Origin: Lutjanus erythropterus | Lineage: Eukaryota > Chordata > Actinopteri > Lutjaniformes > Lutjanidae | DNA: 64,000 bases | Direction of reading: 5' to 3' | Assembly (NCBI GenBank): GCA_020091685.1 | Contig: CM034603.1 | Span: forward strand, 25,822,298 to 25,886,297 | Shown here: in pieces, positions 46,651-58,919 of the stretch | Position numbering within the stretch: position 1 is the stretch's first letter | Layout of the letters: every line of letters starts with the position of its first letter | The notes under the pieces: generated by a model | What the model was told of the DNA's origin: nothing | Databases searched by the model: none | Seen by the model: only the letters and a program-made list of their open reading frames with translations | Made by a program: the position numbers and the translations under genes

Positions 46651-47019
46651 AAGTGAGAAGTCTGCATTAAGGGAATGTATGGTACTGTACTTGATGTGCA
46701 GGACAAAAGTGTTTTTTTCCCCTAATATTTCATAGAATATAATGTGGTTGCAGCACACGGGCCTTATTTGCGAGGTATGACCATGAAAACAACTTGTCTT
46801 AAACAAATTTTTGACATCCTAAAGTACAAATAAAATCATGAAAGTTCCGTCAGTGAACTAAAATCCTACATAGTTTTGTGTGAAATTGTACTTTTTAAAG
46901 ACATTTTTAAGCAAGAAGTGCCAGTAACTCAAAATATCTCTTTCCTCAAGGAAGAAAACGCCTTGTTTTACCTATTTTACAAAGGAAGAGAATTTTCAAC
47001 AAGCTAGTGGCCCAACTAT

Positions 47020-47165
47020 AACTTTGGTTAGGTTTAGGCACCGAAGGAGGATTTGGAAATGGCCATGGTATGTTATAAAACAAGTATGTTGTGCTACATA
47101 AGTTGTGTGATGCCAGTTACATAAGTCATGTGAGGAACGTGACGAACGTAATGTAAAACAAGCTA
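47020..47165 (+). repeat. 'TTAGGTTTAGG' repeat relic, second copy
   Basis: The sequence 'tttggttaggtttaggcacc', then 'cataagttgtgtgatgccagt' and 'aagtcatgtgaggaacgtga', shares layout with 18655-18780. It is a dispersed fish repeat whose name I do not know. Confidence 0.5.
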
Positions 47166-47169
47166 GTGA

Positions 47170-48275
47170 GATGCAGTGAGTTGTATTTCATATACATTAC
47201 TGGACTGTATTATAAAGTAGTGCATTTGAATAATACAAAGTACAGTAATTTAATTTGTAATTTGAAGCAGCTGTACTAACCCATAAAATAAATATACAAA
47301 TGCTAATAAGACGGTAATCTGCATGACAATTAAAGACAAAGAAAAATCATCACATATAGTCAAGGAATCTATTTGCTGATTGCACGTGACCCATATTGCC
47401 GTTTTTCTGTTGAGGACATATTGGATCTTTTCTATAATTCAGGCTCTTCAAAAGTCGGTGTTATTTATCTCATATGTATACGCTCAGAAAATGACTGATT
47501 GGACCACATATTAGGACTCAGTACTAGCTTAAGTTCACGTGGATATTTTTACAGTGTACAGTCCAATTGCTTATCTAATAACAGCCTCCTCACTGTCATT
47601 AGCCGAAACCAAGACGAATGTTTGAGACGGTTACGAGGGGGCAGGCTGGGAACCTTATCCCACTCTTCTAATATTTCTACCCACAGTTGAACCTCAGCTC
47701 CTAGTCTACCATTGGCTGTCTCACATGAACACCAATTAGGCGTGATGCAGGACAGAAATAAAGGCCGATGCACTTTGCTACCAGGAGCATTTGTTTTTTC
47801 TTCTCTCTCAACGTCAGAGCGGGTAACCGGTGTGCGGTCCAAGTATTCTGGTCGTAATAGCAGCTCAGTGTTCCGGGAACTCCGGGATAAAAAGTGAAAA
47901 AACAAGGCGGTGAGGTTTTCTGGGTAATAACTCCATCTTTCTGTATTGCAGTGCAAGAGGGAGGAGGAGGAGCGTTTCCCTAACTCTGTCTCCTCTTTTT
48001 TTCATATTTTTTTTGTTCTGGCAGGTTCCATAGCCTCCTGTCCATGGAAAGCATACTCTGCACATTCTGCAGACAAGGGTCTTCAGGGAGGAAATAGAGA
48101 GGAAATTGTGCAGAAAGTGTAAAAAATCAGTCTCTCCTTCTCTCTTTCTCTGCTTCTCTGTGGCTCACTTCACACAAAGAACGACTCCTTGTTTTCAGTT
48201 CATTTCTAATTACTTATATTTATCCCTCAAGGGGCAAATTCAGACAAGAAGTTTTGTAAACAACATTTGCTATCA
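47170..48275. other. Non-coding interval, nothing recognised
   Basis: A 135-codon minus-strand frame (47549-47956) is the longest here. It overlaps plus-strand frames and has no recognisable domain. Confidence 0.45.
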
Positions 48276-48779
48276 TTGTGCACGCTATATTAAGAATACT
48301 TTCACAGCTTTACTTTGCCGTCAGACAGTCTTTTCCAAACTGAAAGTGCTGTTACATAAACCAAATATCACTCTCTCCAAACCAACCACACTTCATTGGC
48401 AAAATCAGTAATTTTACCTCGCAGAGCACTAGTTCTAGATCTAGATCTAGTTTGTTTGTGTGTCTTCAGTGATTCCAAACTAACATTTTAAAATTCCAAA
48501 GTCACACAATAACACAAACAAACTAGAAGAATGCACTGCAACCCAAAAAGAATATTTTCATGTAACCCCTTTATAATCACTAACACTTTGATTAGTAACT
48601 GTAATTTAATTACATATTTTTTCTCAGTAACTGTAACGGGTTACAATTACATTTATTTTGTAATTCAATTACATGCAACTAGTTGCATGTAAATAGTTAC
48701 TCACCAGCACTGCTCGTATTCTATCAGACACTTGTGTGAAATGTTGTCATTATTAATGTATGAATTCTTGAGGCCACAG

Positions 48780-48792
48780 TGACCTTTGACCT
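48780..48792 (-). promoter_or_regulatory. Perfect DR1 motif in repeat copy 2
   Basis: TGACCTTTGACCT on the plus strand is AGGTCA-A-AGGTCA on the complement, identical to the motif at 23506. Confidence 0.6.
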
Positions 48793-48933
48793 TTGAAACA
48801 CCAAAATCTAGGCAGTTTTCCGAGTACTTGATCCTTCAGTCCAAGTGGATGTTTGTACCAAATCTGAAGAAGTTCCCTCCAAGCCTTCCTGAGATATCAC
48901 ATTCAAACGAGGAGGATGGATGTGAGGTCACAG

Positions 48934-48953
48934 TGACCTTTGACCCCTGACCA
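48934..48953 (-). promoter_or_regulatory. Three nuclear-receptor half-sites, each with one-base spacing
   Basis: The plus strand reads TGACCT-T-TGACCC-C-TGACCA, so two overlapping DR1 arrangements share the middle half-site. It lies in the duplicated module of the repeat. The motif is directly visible; function is untested. Confidence 0.6.
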
Positions 48954-49199
48954 ATGAAATCTAAGCAGTTCATCCTTGAGTCCAAGTGGTCATTTGTGTC
49001 AAGTCTGAAGGGATTCTCTAAAGGCGACCTGAGGCAGAGGTAGACCAGCAAATCCTGTTGTCTGGGAGGTGAAATGACTGATTTTGCCAGTGCAGTGTGG
49101 TTGGTTTGAAGAGAGAGATATTTGGCTTTTATGATGGCAGTTTCCCGTAGAAAAGGCTGTCTGATGGCAAGGTAAAATATTGTAATATAGCGAACGCTT

Positions 49200-50320
49200 A
49201 AACTGCTATTGATGTTTTTTTTTTATGCAGGCCTTTTTTTGGGTGGCTGGAATATGCCTTGCAGCTGATATTGTCCAGAACAGTATTGCTTAGTTTCCTA
49301 CATTGATACTCCTGCTGCTTCTCCAATCTGAGGGCATATCAACCACCCAGGTAAAACATCGACTATGACTATCCCTTTCATCGCTTAAAGGCCAACTTGT
49401 TATTCTTAACCAACCAATCAGTCAATTATTCTGGTTTTCTTCAGTGTAAAATTACATCGGGACTCACTGCCAAATGTCTGTCCAAGATAATATAAAATTA
49501 ACACTCTCTGCACTGGTGTTAGTGCATGATCAGAATTTAAATGTAATTCAATGCGAAGACTGGCTCTCTGACCCTCTGCTAGCTGCTGGAAAATGATGTT
49601 GATTTTCTTTATAATCCCGGGCTTCGGCAAGAATGTTGAGGACAAATATGATGAAGAGGAACAGGAAACTTTAGCAGCTTTGCGAGATTTCATCCTCTCC
49701 ATTAGACAAATAATGGCAGAGCTCATCTTGCACACCCAGTTTGTCACTTTTACACTCCTACATTTTGTTTCAGCGAGGTCTGGGGGAGTGTGTGTATGTG
49801 GACGTGGTCCGTGTGTGTATTTCTGCTCGTCAGTCAGTGTTTTGTTGCAGCACAGTGGAGATTTAAGAGCTAAAATTGGCGAGGGGGGTGAGAGACAGAG
49901 TTTAGTTTAGGGGCTGAGGTTTCAGATGAGGGGTTTGTAAATCTTCTCAGGGGAGCTCATTTGTGCCAGGTGGTCACACTTTTGGAGTTGGTAACTAACC
50001 TCTACCACATGCTGTCACCTGTATGTGAAGTTACGATGCGGTTCCATTACGGCACCTCCCCCGGCATCCAATGGGTGGTGCTGTCTTTAAGAAAAAGAGA
50101 CAGCAGTTGCCCAGGTAACATCCAGAGCTGTGTAACAAACTGAGATACTTTTTCCCCAGAAATAATTTTTATTATATGCCTAAACCTTTCCACATAAACC
50201 TTTCCCCCCACACTGTGTATTGAATTATAATCTATGCATATTTCCTTATCCAAACACAATTAATGCATTTACAGTAAGGGAAAACCAGCTAATAAATTAG
50301 GAGGCATACAGTTCTTTCGC
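49200..50320. other. Non-coding interval, nothing recognised
   Basis: Frames at 49418-49747 (minus) and 49593-49910 (plus) occupy the same bases. The plus peptide has an acidic patch, but I recognise no domain and see no supporting splice sites. Confidence 0.45.
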
Positions 50321-50325
50321 TCTGT

Positions 50326-51224
50326 GTTGCACCAACAAGGATTTATTTTAAGCCAGATTAAATCATGGTTTAACTTTAAATTATGTTGCACCACAGTTTA
50401 AAACTAGCTTTGTTTAATAAAGATTCAATTTAAACCTCTCTTTAAACACCACTTTAGTTTATAATCTAATCCTGGAGTAAATTTAATTCTCTTGCACCAA
50501 AACTTCATACTCAAATTTAAACTGTGATCCAGTCTTAACTTTAAACTTGCACTTGAGAAGGTTTGGCTTTCAAAATGGCTGCCTTTTTGAGACGTATTGA
50601 GCAAAAATAATAAAGTTTCTTGAAGAAAGACTTAACCAGCCTTTCTTCTTACTTTCATTCCAGTTCACTATTTTGTTCAACAAGTTTTGCCGAGCTATCA
50701 TGACTCAACTAACTGACTTTTTAGCTAGCTGGCAAACAATGTAACTTAAAAAAAAATTAGCCAGCTAGCAAATAACATTTTGTTAACTTTTTAGTTAGCT
50801 AGCAAACAATATAGCATTTTGTTATGTTTATAGCTAGCTAGAATGCTAATATACTTTCTAGCTACCTAACAAACACAACTTGTTGTTAAGGAATTCAGAG
50901 TAGTTCAAAGTAAATGTTTTTCATTATTTTCCCACTATTTATTCCTACTCTGTCCTGACAGCACTCTGATTTATTTTTCATTAATTTATTTATTCAAATT
51001 TGGGTGGGGAAACATCTCCATATTGATTTAGGTCTATCTAATTTTGGTTTACTTGGTTGGTTTACTTTGGTTTATCACTAAACCTGTATTTACTATACTG
51101 GGATTAGTTTTTAATCATGCAACGGATGCTTAGTTTTAAACCTTGATTTAATCATTTCAAACCTTGTTTTGCTAAACTCTGATTAGACCCAATGTTAGAT
51201 CAAATTAATCTGTGTTGGTGCAAC
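50326..51224. mobile_element. GTTGCACCAAC-ended TIR element
   Basis: The left end gttgcaccaacaaggattta and the complement of the right end gttgcaccaacacagattaa are inverted. Beyond that, both sides are rich in 'ggtttaaa/ttaaacc' words over about 200 bp, giving long imperfect arms. A possible 7-bp duplication aggcata lies at 50302-50308 and 51227-51233, but this would place the left boundary 17 bp outside the TIR, so it may be chance. No transposase is present. Confidence 0.7.
50685..50885. repeat. 'TAGCTAGC' minisatellite inside the TIR element
   Basis: Three to four units of about 60-65 bp contain 'tttttagctagctggcaaac', 'agccagctagcaaataaca', 'ttttagttagctagcaaaca' and 'tagctagctagaatgctaat'. 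Words alternate in direct and inverted orientation. Confidence 0.65.
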
Positions 51225-51234
51225 CCAGGCATAG

Positions 51235-54200
51235 AGTTAGAGACCGCAGAGGACCTCAGGCCTTCATGAGTGGTGCTGAAGCAGATGCATCTGCCAATCA
51301 GCCATGATGAATTTAGGTCACAAACTAGAAATAGCACTATGGCCAAACAATCTCCTTGTAATCAAATACCACTGATGGGATTTCAGAAAAGGCTGTTAAT
51401 TTTTTTTGTCTGTCACATAACAAGTGTGCCACAGTGTCAGGAGGAAGAAAAGGTTTTCATTATCTGTGGTTGTCACCTGGAAGACGACTTGAGAGTCAGT
51501 AGCCTTGTGAGTTTGTGAGACTACTATGAAGTTAAAAATGTTGTCACCCTGGATCAAGGGTTAATAAAGCAAAGACGGACGGGAAAAGACTTCAAAGAAA
51601 CTTCTAAGTAGATTTGGCAGTGGGGTGCCTTGGCACAAAAGACCATGTTTGGGATTGAATGAAAAGAAACATGTCACCGGAGGGAAATGTGGTCAGGCAT
51701 GTTCAATGTATCAAAAGAATATAACTGATAAATAAAAGGAGGATGGAGAGGTTGTAAACTTCACAGCCTGAGCTGAGGGGGGAAGAGACCCCTGCAGTCT
51801 GTGATTATTTAACCACAAAGCCTTCTCCAGTTTCTGTGGAAGGCTGCATCCTAATAACACAATCACACAAACACGCGCTCACACACACACTGAGAGCCTC
51901 GTGCTCAATAACTGAATCACATCTGATTCAAACAATGTGGGTTAAAAGGTGCCGTTCGAGATTAGGCTCCCTTTGATCATAATGATGCATGACCTACACA
52001 ATGCTGACGCACTACGCTCTGAAAGAAATTGCGTAAATAATACTAGATTTAGTTTACAGCTCACAGATTACAGAATTACTATTTCTATTTCGTAAATAGG
52101 TGTTGATACTGAGACAAATATGTAAATACGGGGGAGGAAGACAAAGGGCTCTATCTTACACCCGACACAAAGCCGTTCCGACTTGTGCTTTCAATTTTCT
52201 CTTTGGATCAGCGTAAGATATGGTCCAAGATGTTGAACTAACAACTTTGGATTTTAGAGGGATTCTGAAATAAATTACACTATAAGCGTCTTTTAAATTA
52301 TTGAGTACACCTGTTTATTTAGTTAGTATCAACCTTTTCACTGAGGCAAAGTGTAAAACTTTTTGTGATATTCTGATGTTTTTGCAGAATTTTTACAGAA
52401 CCGTCCCTATTTTCCTGGGAGAATCCCATTTTTATTGCCCTCTCCTGGTTTTCTCCTGGCATTTACAATTCTCTTGTATTTCTCCTGATATGTAACGGCT
52501 CTTTTTCCTTTTGATTATCATAACCTGTTTCCACCTGAGCAACAATACAGCTGCACGTGACACGAAAGAACTCCGTTTGCATCCGCCTATTCTCACGGCT
52601 TGTCCTCTTCAGTGAGAGAAAGGCGGAGAGGTAAATGGAGGGTAATAAGAGAAAGAAATACTCAAGCAAATTTCAGACATTGTGGAAAGAAGAATTTAAA
52701 TCATAGGGGCACATTTTTATGTTTTTAGAGCAGCCTAACTAGCATAACCTTAAAACATTTGAAAAATGTTCATGTTCTGTGTTATTAAATCAAATTTGGA
52801 AAGGAGGAAATGTCTAAATGCTGTGGTTCCATCAAGTTTTCCATCTAACAAATGGCAGTTATGGGTCATTTGGAAGAATCTGTTTGAAAAAAGTGTCTTT
52901 CTGGGGGGGGGGAAGACCACCAGACCCCCTACTTTAGTTTCCAAATCCTCCATATTTTTGAAATCTCAAGATTGCCAAATATGATAAAGTATGACTATAA
53001 CCGTTTTCTTCCAAAGAAACACAGTAATCAGTGTTCTCATCAAAGTCACTGTGTGTATCCTGGCGACCTGACAAACAAATGTTTTGCATAAAACACTTGC
53101 AAAGCCATATTTTCTGGAATACTTTCAAACCTCCATTGTTTACACCTGTGCTTACATCAGGGGACAAAAAAGCAAGCCTAATATATACAGGCTTTCTTTG
53201 CCTGAGCTGGCTCGACAAAACCTAAAACCCCAGTCAGAGATAACAGGTAAGACGACGGTGGTTATCAACTTGTGTTGCTAACCCAGGCTTTCTTCTTCAG
53301 ACATAAAAGGAAGTATTTGGAGAGATAGTGTGCTGCCTGCTTCAGTCAAGAGAAACAGGCTGGTGTGATGGAGACCTATGAAAAAAACATTACAGCAAAA
53401 AGCAGCACTGTTGCTGTCAATAAAGCACAAGAATGCTGTCAGAAAATTATTAATTGACTTAATTAGCTTTAAAGCTCAGTGCTTTCATATGACCTACATA
53501 AGTTTACAAGACCATCCGCTAAGATAAGATCGTCTATTTCTGTAGACCAGACCAGGTTATGTGTTTAGTTTAAGTTGCCGTGGCGATCTAGCCAGGTTAC
53601 CTCGCTAACCCATTAATCTTGCTTTGTAGTTCACCCCTCAGCTGGCACTATGTTTTGTGCATGTGGTTATATTCTTATTGTGAACTTGTTTCCAGAAGAT
53701 CACATAAGACAAACAAAATGGAGACTCGGTCATCAAATAATTGCTCTGTGGTCAAAAACTCCACTGGGTACCTTTAAAGTTAGCTCTTAGTTTTCTAAAT
53801 GAAACTTTGTAGATTCTGCCTCATTTACTCTGAGATCAGAGGGGAAAAGTTAATTGAACAGTGTTGCTTCAAGGGAGGTTTTTTCCCCCTCTCCTCAGAT
53901 TTTTCTGGCCAGACAAAAATGTCTAGGCCAAATGTCCTGTAACAGGCAGTCATGGATTAATCTGCGTGTTGTGCCTCGACTTCGTTGGGCCTGACAGCCC
54001 TGGTAATGGAGCGTATGAATGGTCCAGATTCCACTACAGGTAGAGAACCCGAGGCCAGGAACTTTTCAGAGACTCAGCTGATTACAAAAAAGGAGAACAC
54101 TTCCACCGCTGGCTTGGTAAAATAAACAAATATGGCATTGAAACCCATCAATTGTAATAGAGTTGTGGGGTAGACATGGAGGGCACATTATTTCCTCTCT

Positions 54201-54640
54201 TCAAAGGCAAAAAAAGAGAGGCAGGGAGTCCATGTGAGGAGAGCAAAGACGGAGCTGTTTTCCACGTCAACAACTGGGCTATTCGCCTCTCAGAAGGTGA
54301 GCAAATCTGAGGTCTGTGCTCGAATATTCAAGAGAAGGAGGAGTCGAGAGCTGTGTTAGAATTTGAGAAGTGTTAATCAGGGAGAGGATGTGGGCCTTCT
54401 GGCTTGTACCTGATTACCACCAAATGGGCCAGCAGCAGCAGGAGCAACAGCTGGGCCCTACAGCAGTGTGTGGATGGAGGAGGTGGAGGGTAAGCAAGGG
54501 AAGACACCATGGAGGGAGGTGTACCAGCATGGAGGCTAAGTGATGACCTGCTATGGACAGGGTCAGCAACAAAGAGTATTTTAGCCACTTACAAAAGGTC
54601 CACCTAAAAACAAATCATTATCAGTTTAAGCTTAACACTC
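51235..54640. other. Non-coding interval, no gene seen
   Basis: A fish-repeat-like word (aaagggctctatcttacaccc) occurs at 52143, without further alignment. A G-run sits near 52900. Positions 51940-52040 form a complex island with 'ttgatcataatgatgcatga'. Frames at 52750-53281 lie on both strands and are not supported. Confidence 0.45.
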
Positions 54641-54649
54641 AGTTTAAGT

Positions 54650-54750
54650 TTACCAGTGCAGAACTGACCATTACAGGCCAATTATTGCTCTTACCAAACC
54701 AACCAAACTAAATGGGTGAAATCACCAATTTTAACTCACAGAACACCGCA
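54650..54750 (+). repeat. Solo arm of the 48.3-49.2-kb TIR element
   Basis: The sequence 'accaaaccaaccaaactaaa', gaaatcaccaattttaactc and acagaacac aligns with the left arm at 48375-48430 (ccaaaccaaccacacttcat, aaaatcagtaattttacctc, gcagagcac). No partner arm was found nearby. Confidence 0.6.
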
Positions 54751-54759
54751 GTTACTGAT

Positions 54760-57700
54760 TATTGCTGCCTCGATCTGTTAATTAGTTTTTGCTATTCTGT
54801 GACTATCCTTTCAAAACATCAAAATAATTATTATTGTAGTTGTTGTTGTTATTATTATTATCTGTGAGTGCAGTCTTTATTAAATGAAACAAATAACACT
54901 AGATTGATAACACATAATCCTTATAAATCAATTTAAAATGCATACAAATCTATATAATTAAGCAATTATGTATAACTTGTATTGCTTATAATGGTCTAGC
55001 TGTGCCTGCCTTGTACCTGTGCTTCAGTTTAATAATTATTAAGAAGATCAATCTGATTATTATGAATGATTATTGTGATTGATGATCATTGGTAGGGGAA
55101 CTGGAAGTCATTTACAATTAGACGATGCTGATAGTGGGTCAGTCTATATAAAGACGTCATACTAAATGTTGTACGATATTCATCGTTTCATTTACTATGC
55201 TGTCAATTTATCCCCAAAAGCAGTATCTCAAAAACACCATCTCAAAATAGGCCTAATGATTTAATATGTCAAACCAATAAGTTAGTATTTCTAATCAATG
55301 ATAGGTTTCTTAAAAATGATGACTTATTTTCTGAGAGAACAGAGTTACTCATTGTAATGTCTTACAGGATGCTTTTTTCATCAAATTGGCACAAATGGGT
55401 TTCCGTAGATACAGACATTTTATAGCAGATAAGCATATAACTCATATCAGTATGTCTGTGTCTCATAGTTAACAAAGACTCCAGTCTGCAGTGTTGTTCA
55501 TACACTTCACTGATAAACCACAGAGTTATATGGAGACATTAGGCTTTGTGACTCACCCTCTTTCTCTTTCGCTCTGCTGGGAGTCTGCATCACACTTTTT
55601 ATGAATGAATGAATGAACTTATGTTTTTTTTTTTTTTAATACTTCTTGTGCCCATGATTAGACTGTTTTTTTTGTGACCCCTTAGGCAGTTGGTGCCCAA
55701 CACACAGCGCATGATGCACGTATACAAAGCAGAAGCGTTCTATTGTCTGTAGGCAACACACTAACTATCAATGAGTACCTCATACAACCTCACATCAAAT
55801 AACCCCAACTATCCCTTTCAGGGACAAAAAGAACGATTACACGTAGGGACTTTCCACAATATTTCAGATACAGCCTCATGCTTTACTTGTTGACACTGAC
55901 CAGAGGAATTTAGTCGGTTTCTCCACTATCTCCATGACGTATTACGTGTCCAAGACAAAGAGGTCGATTGCTAATTGTGCTGATGGGAATAGCTGACTAT
56001 TTAACCTCCTGTATTCCTCTTGTGCCATTATCTGTGGTTGCCCCTCACAGGTGCCCCATCATGTGCCTCTAACAGAGTTTGTCAGTTCATTAATCCCAGC
56101 TGCAGGAGAAAAATGCTGTTTTTCTCCCCACTGGATGATTGGTCCTGACAGTCTGAGCGAGCCAGTGACTGTTAAGAGACAATCAAGGATTTTCTTTTTT
56201 TCCTCATCGGAGCGCAGCACATCGCTCACCTCTGCCTGCCAAGTTTAAGTACATGACTCAACATTGTGACATCTCTGATGAATTATATCTCTCTCTCTAT
56301 GTGTCTCACCCTCATCTTTTGCTCTTGTCAGTTTTACTCCCTCTGCTTTTCAGATATGTTTTTTACACAGTCCTGCTGCACAGCCGTTTAAAGGCCAGTG
56401 ATTTTAACAAGACAATAAAAAAGGAAAACAGGTTCTATTTAGTTTCTCGTGTGTGTCCTTAGTGACCTGACTTCGTAGCTATAGTACATTACTGGACGAG
56501 ACTGACTTCAACGGAAAAATGATGGTCAAAACTGTTCATGCTTTCCTAACCAGGCTTTTGGCCGTTTAAAGTTATTGCAATCTGTGAACACAACGGATCT
56601 GGTTCCAGTTGTTTTGTCAGAGGGACACATTTGACTCAAGACAAAAGAGACAAAAAAATGTGCCAATTTTCAAATTTTCAAAATTTTAGCTCAGTATATA
56701 AAGTAGTAGCACATAAAAACAACATAAAATATAATCAGTATTTGCTTCTCTGATATTTAAGTGACATGGTGTCAGCATCATATCATTATAAAATAATAAA
56801 GCACAGACTTAAAAATATTAAAAATCATTTTATTATTTTGTAGTCTTTGTTATTGTGTGTGTTTTATGGCCACCGTAGGTTCTCCTATACACGGTGAGGC
56901 AAGGTGTTTTGAAATCTGCAAGCTCACTGTTCAATGCCACTAAATCCTATATCCTGGTCTTTTAAAAATATTGAATTGTGCAGTTTTAACAAAGTTTTTT
57001 ACACATTTTACACTTGCAGGGCAATATTATCAGCTGACATTAGGTTACATCAGTATTGAAGAGTAATATGTTTGCTTGTAAAATATAAAAGACTGTGGTT
57101 TAGAGATGCAAAAGCTATGTTTGAGGTCAGTTTTAAACAGTGTCACTATTACATAGTTTCTCAATTGTAAAACACTTTACAGAAAGAATTTACAGTCTCA
57201 CATGTGAAACAACATTTCTTGTATTGTATTTATATTTATATATAATCTTAAACTAATGAATGCAAAATCTGTAGGCAAGGGACAAGATGTCTGGGTCAGA
57301 AATGTTCTAGTTTCTGTTTCTGTTCAGTCATGTTATGCAGGCTTGGGTTGCATGCAGGTGAACAATCTGTGTGGGGAGCAAAATAGGCAGAATTGACAGT
57401 ATATTGACAGGTCTACAACATTTTTCATTATAAAAAGTATTTAAAAACTGCATCTTGTAAAAAATATAGAATTAATCGATGTTATTTTGTAATACTTGTA
57501 GTACTGTAGCAATAACTCCTCTCTCCTCTTGTCTTTAAACTTGAAAAGCAGATTAGTGTTGTTGTTTCCGTGCCATATATGTCCTTGTATATCTCACTAT
57601 ATTATAAAAAGACCCTTATAACACAAGTTGTACTTATTTATAAATATGGTGTTAACAGAACCTGCAGGGAGCCTGAAGGACTGTCTGTGACCTCATAAAG

Positions 57701-58860
57701 ATCAATGTGAGGCTTTCACAGCGAGAGAAGGAAATGTAACAATGTAACAATATGATTGTTTTGCACTTCCTCTAACATGAAAGCCACACGGAAAGAGACA
57801 AGTCTATTCTGGGCCATAAAAGGCTCATTTCTTGTCTTATTTTAAACTTGTTTATTTTTGAGAGGAATATTTAGAATATTTTTAGACTAAATGAAAAGTG
57901 CCATGGGCTTGAAAAGGGGGAATTCAGTTGAGTAGGTGCAGATGTTTTGAACACGCACGCACACACGTGCGCGCACACACGGCATCACACATTACAACTG
58001 TCTGCTAGTCGCGCAAAAGGCGATATCACAACATCCGGCTTTGTACTTTGCAACCATAAAGCGGCCACCAAAACACCTCCACCTGTGAAGTGATCCAACG
58101 TGTGATAATCGCTCTGAGTGCCCTTCATGTGCAGTGGTTCATTCTGTCATGGCTGCCTGAGGCCAGGTGAACGTCTCCTTCCCTCACTCTTTCCTGTTCC
58201 TCTTAAAAAGCTGGGCAGGTGAGGCAGCCAAAGCCCACTTAAGATAAGTGGATTACATAGCCTGTATTTTAAGCCTTGCAGTGACCGTATCAGTCTGCTG
58301 CACAGACACAGTGGGCATGTTTTTGTACTAAAATTATAAAGCAGAGGAGATGATTGTGTGAGGTTCGACAGGGCATTTTTTACAAGTTATCATCAGATAT
58401 TAGACACTTCAATTTAGATGTAATTCAGGCTGGTTGCTAATATTGTTTTCCTCATTATTATGTTGCATTGGTCACAATGTTGAATACTTATACAATGACG
58501 TAATGAATAATTGTAAAATGACTAACAACACTTAATTGCTAGTATTGCAGCAAACAATTTCCAGACCCATCAGTATCGTCTGACGTGATTTAGCCACTGA
58601 GGTCAACAGGCCAGTGATTCAGGGCTTCTGGTCCAGCCAGCAGATATCTGGATAAGGAATAACAGATATCTCGGACGATGGCGAATTTCCCTTGAACTGG
58701 GAAGTCAGAACTTCTGAGTATAATGTGTTGCTACGAAGCACAAAAAAGGTTTTCATGGATGCATTCATCTTTGCTTTTCGACGTCTGAGGTAAATACAAC
58801 GCAACACAAGACTTCCTCTTCTGTGTGCTGATCATTGTTAACTGTTCGTTCAGCATGTGA
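54760..58860. other. Non-coding interval, AT-rich
   Basis: Contains TTG/ATT trinucleotide runs (54824-54861), ATGA repeats near 55600 and a (CACG/CA)n tract at about 57955-57990. No exon or transposon could be recognised. Positions 56640-57660 are particularly AT-rich. Confidence 0.5.
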
Positions 58861-58919
58861 CTGTATAGTTGAGAGTTTAGTCATCTGGCTAACAAAAGCT
58901 AAAAAGCTAATAAAAAGCT

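Larger units (their letters stand above)
48540..49050 (+). repeat. Composite DR1-bearing repeat, copy 2
   Basis: This copy has the same module order as 23225-23600: 'ttgattagtaactgtaattt', 'attttgtaattcaattacat', then tgacctttgacctttg, 'aaaatctaggcag', 'gaagttccctccaagccttc' and 'gagatatcaca'. The last module is partly duplicated here (about 48780-48900 and 48930-49030), giving a second motif block. Confidence 0.75.
48283..49194. mobile_element. TIR element with about 140-bp arms, interrupted by the DR1 repeat
   Basis: The left arm (48283-48424) and the complement of the right arm (49062-49194) align throughout. Shared landmarks are cgctatatta, 'tttgcc(g/a)tcagacag', 'ccaaatatc', 'ctctct', 'caaaccaaccacact' and 'tggcaaaatcagt'. 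Identity is about 80 percent. Most of the interior (48540-49050) is a second copy of the repeat at 23.2-23.7 kb, so one element inserted into the other. A short palindrome (tctagatctagatctag) lies at 48435-48451. A solo arm occurs at 54.7 kb. Confidence 0.8.
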
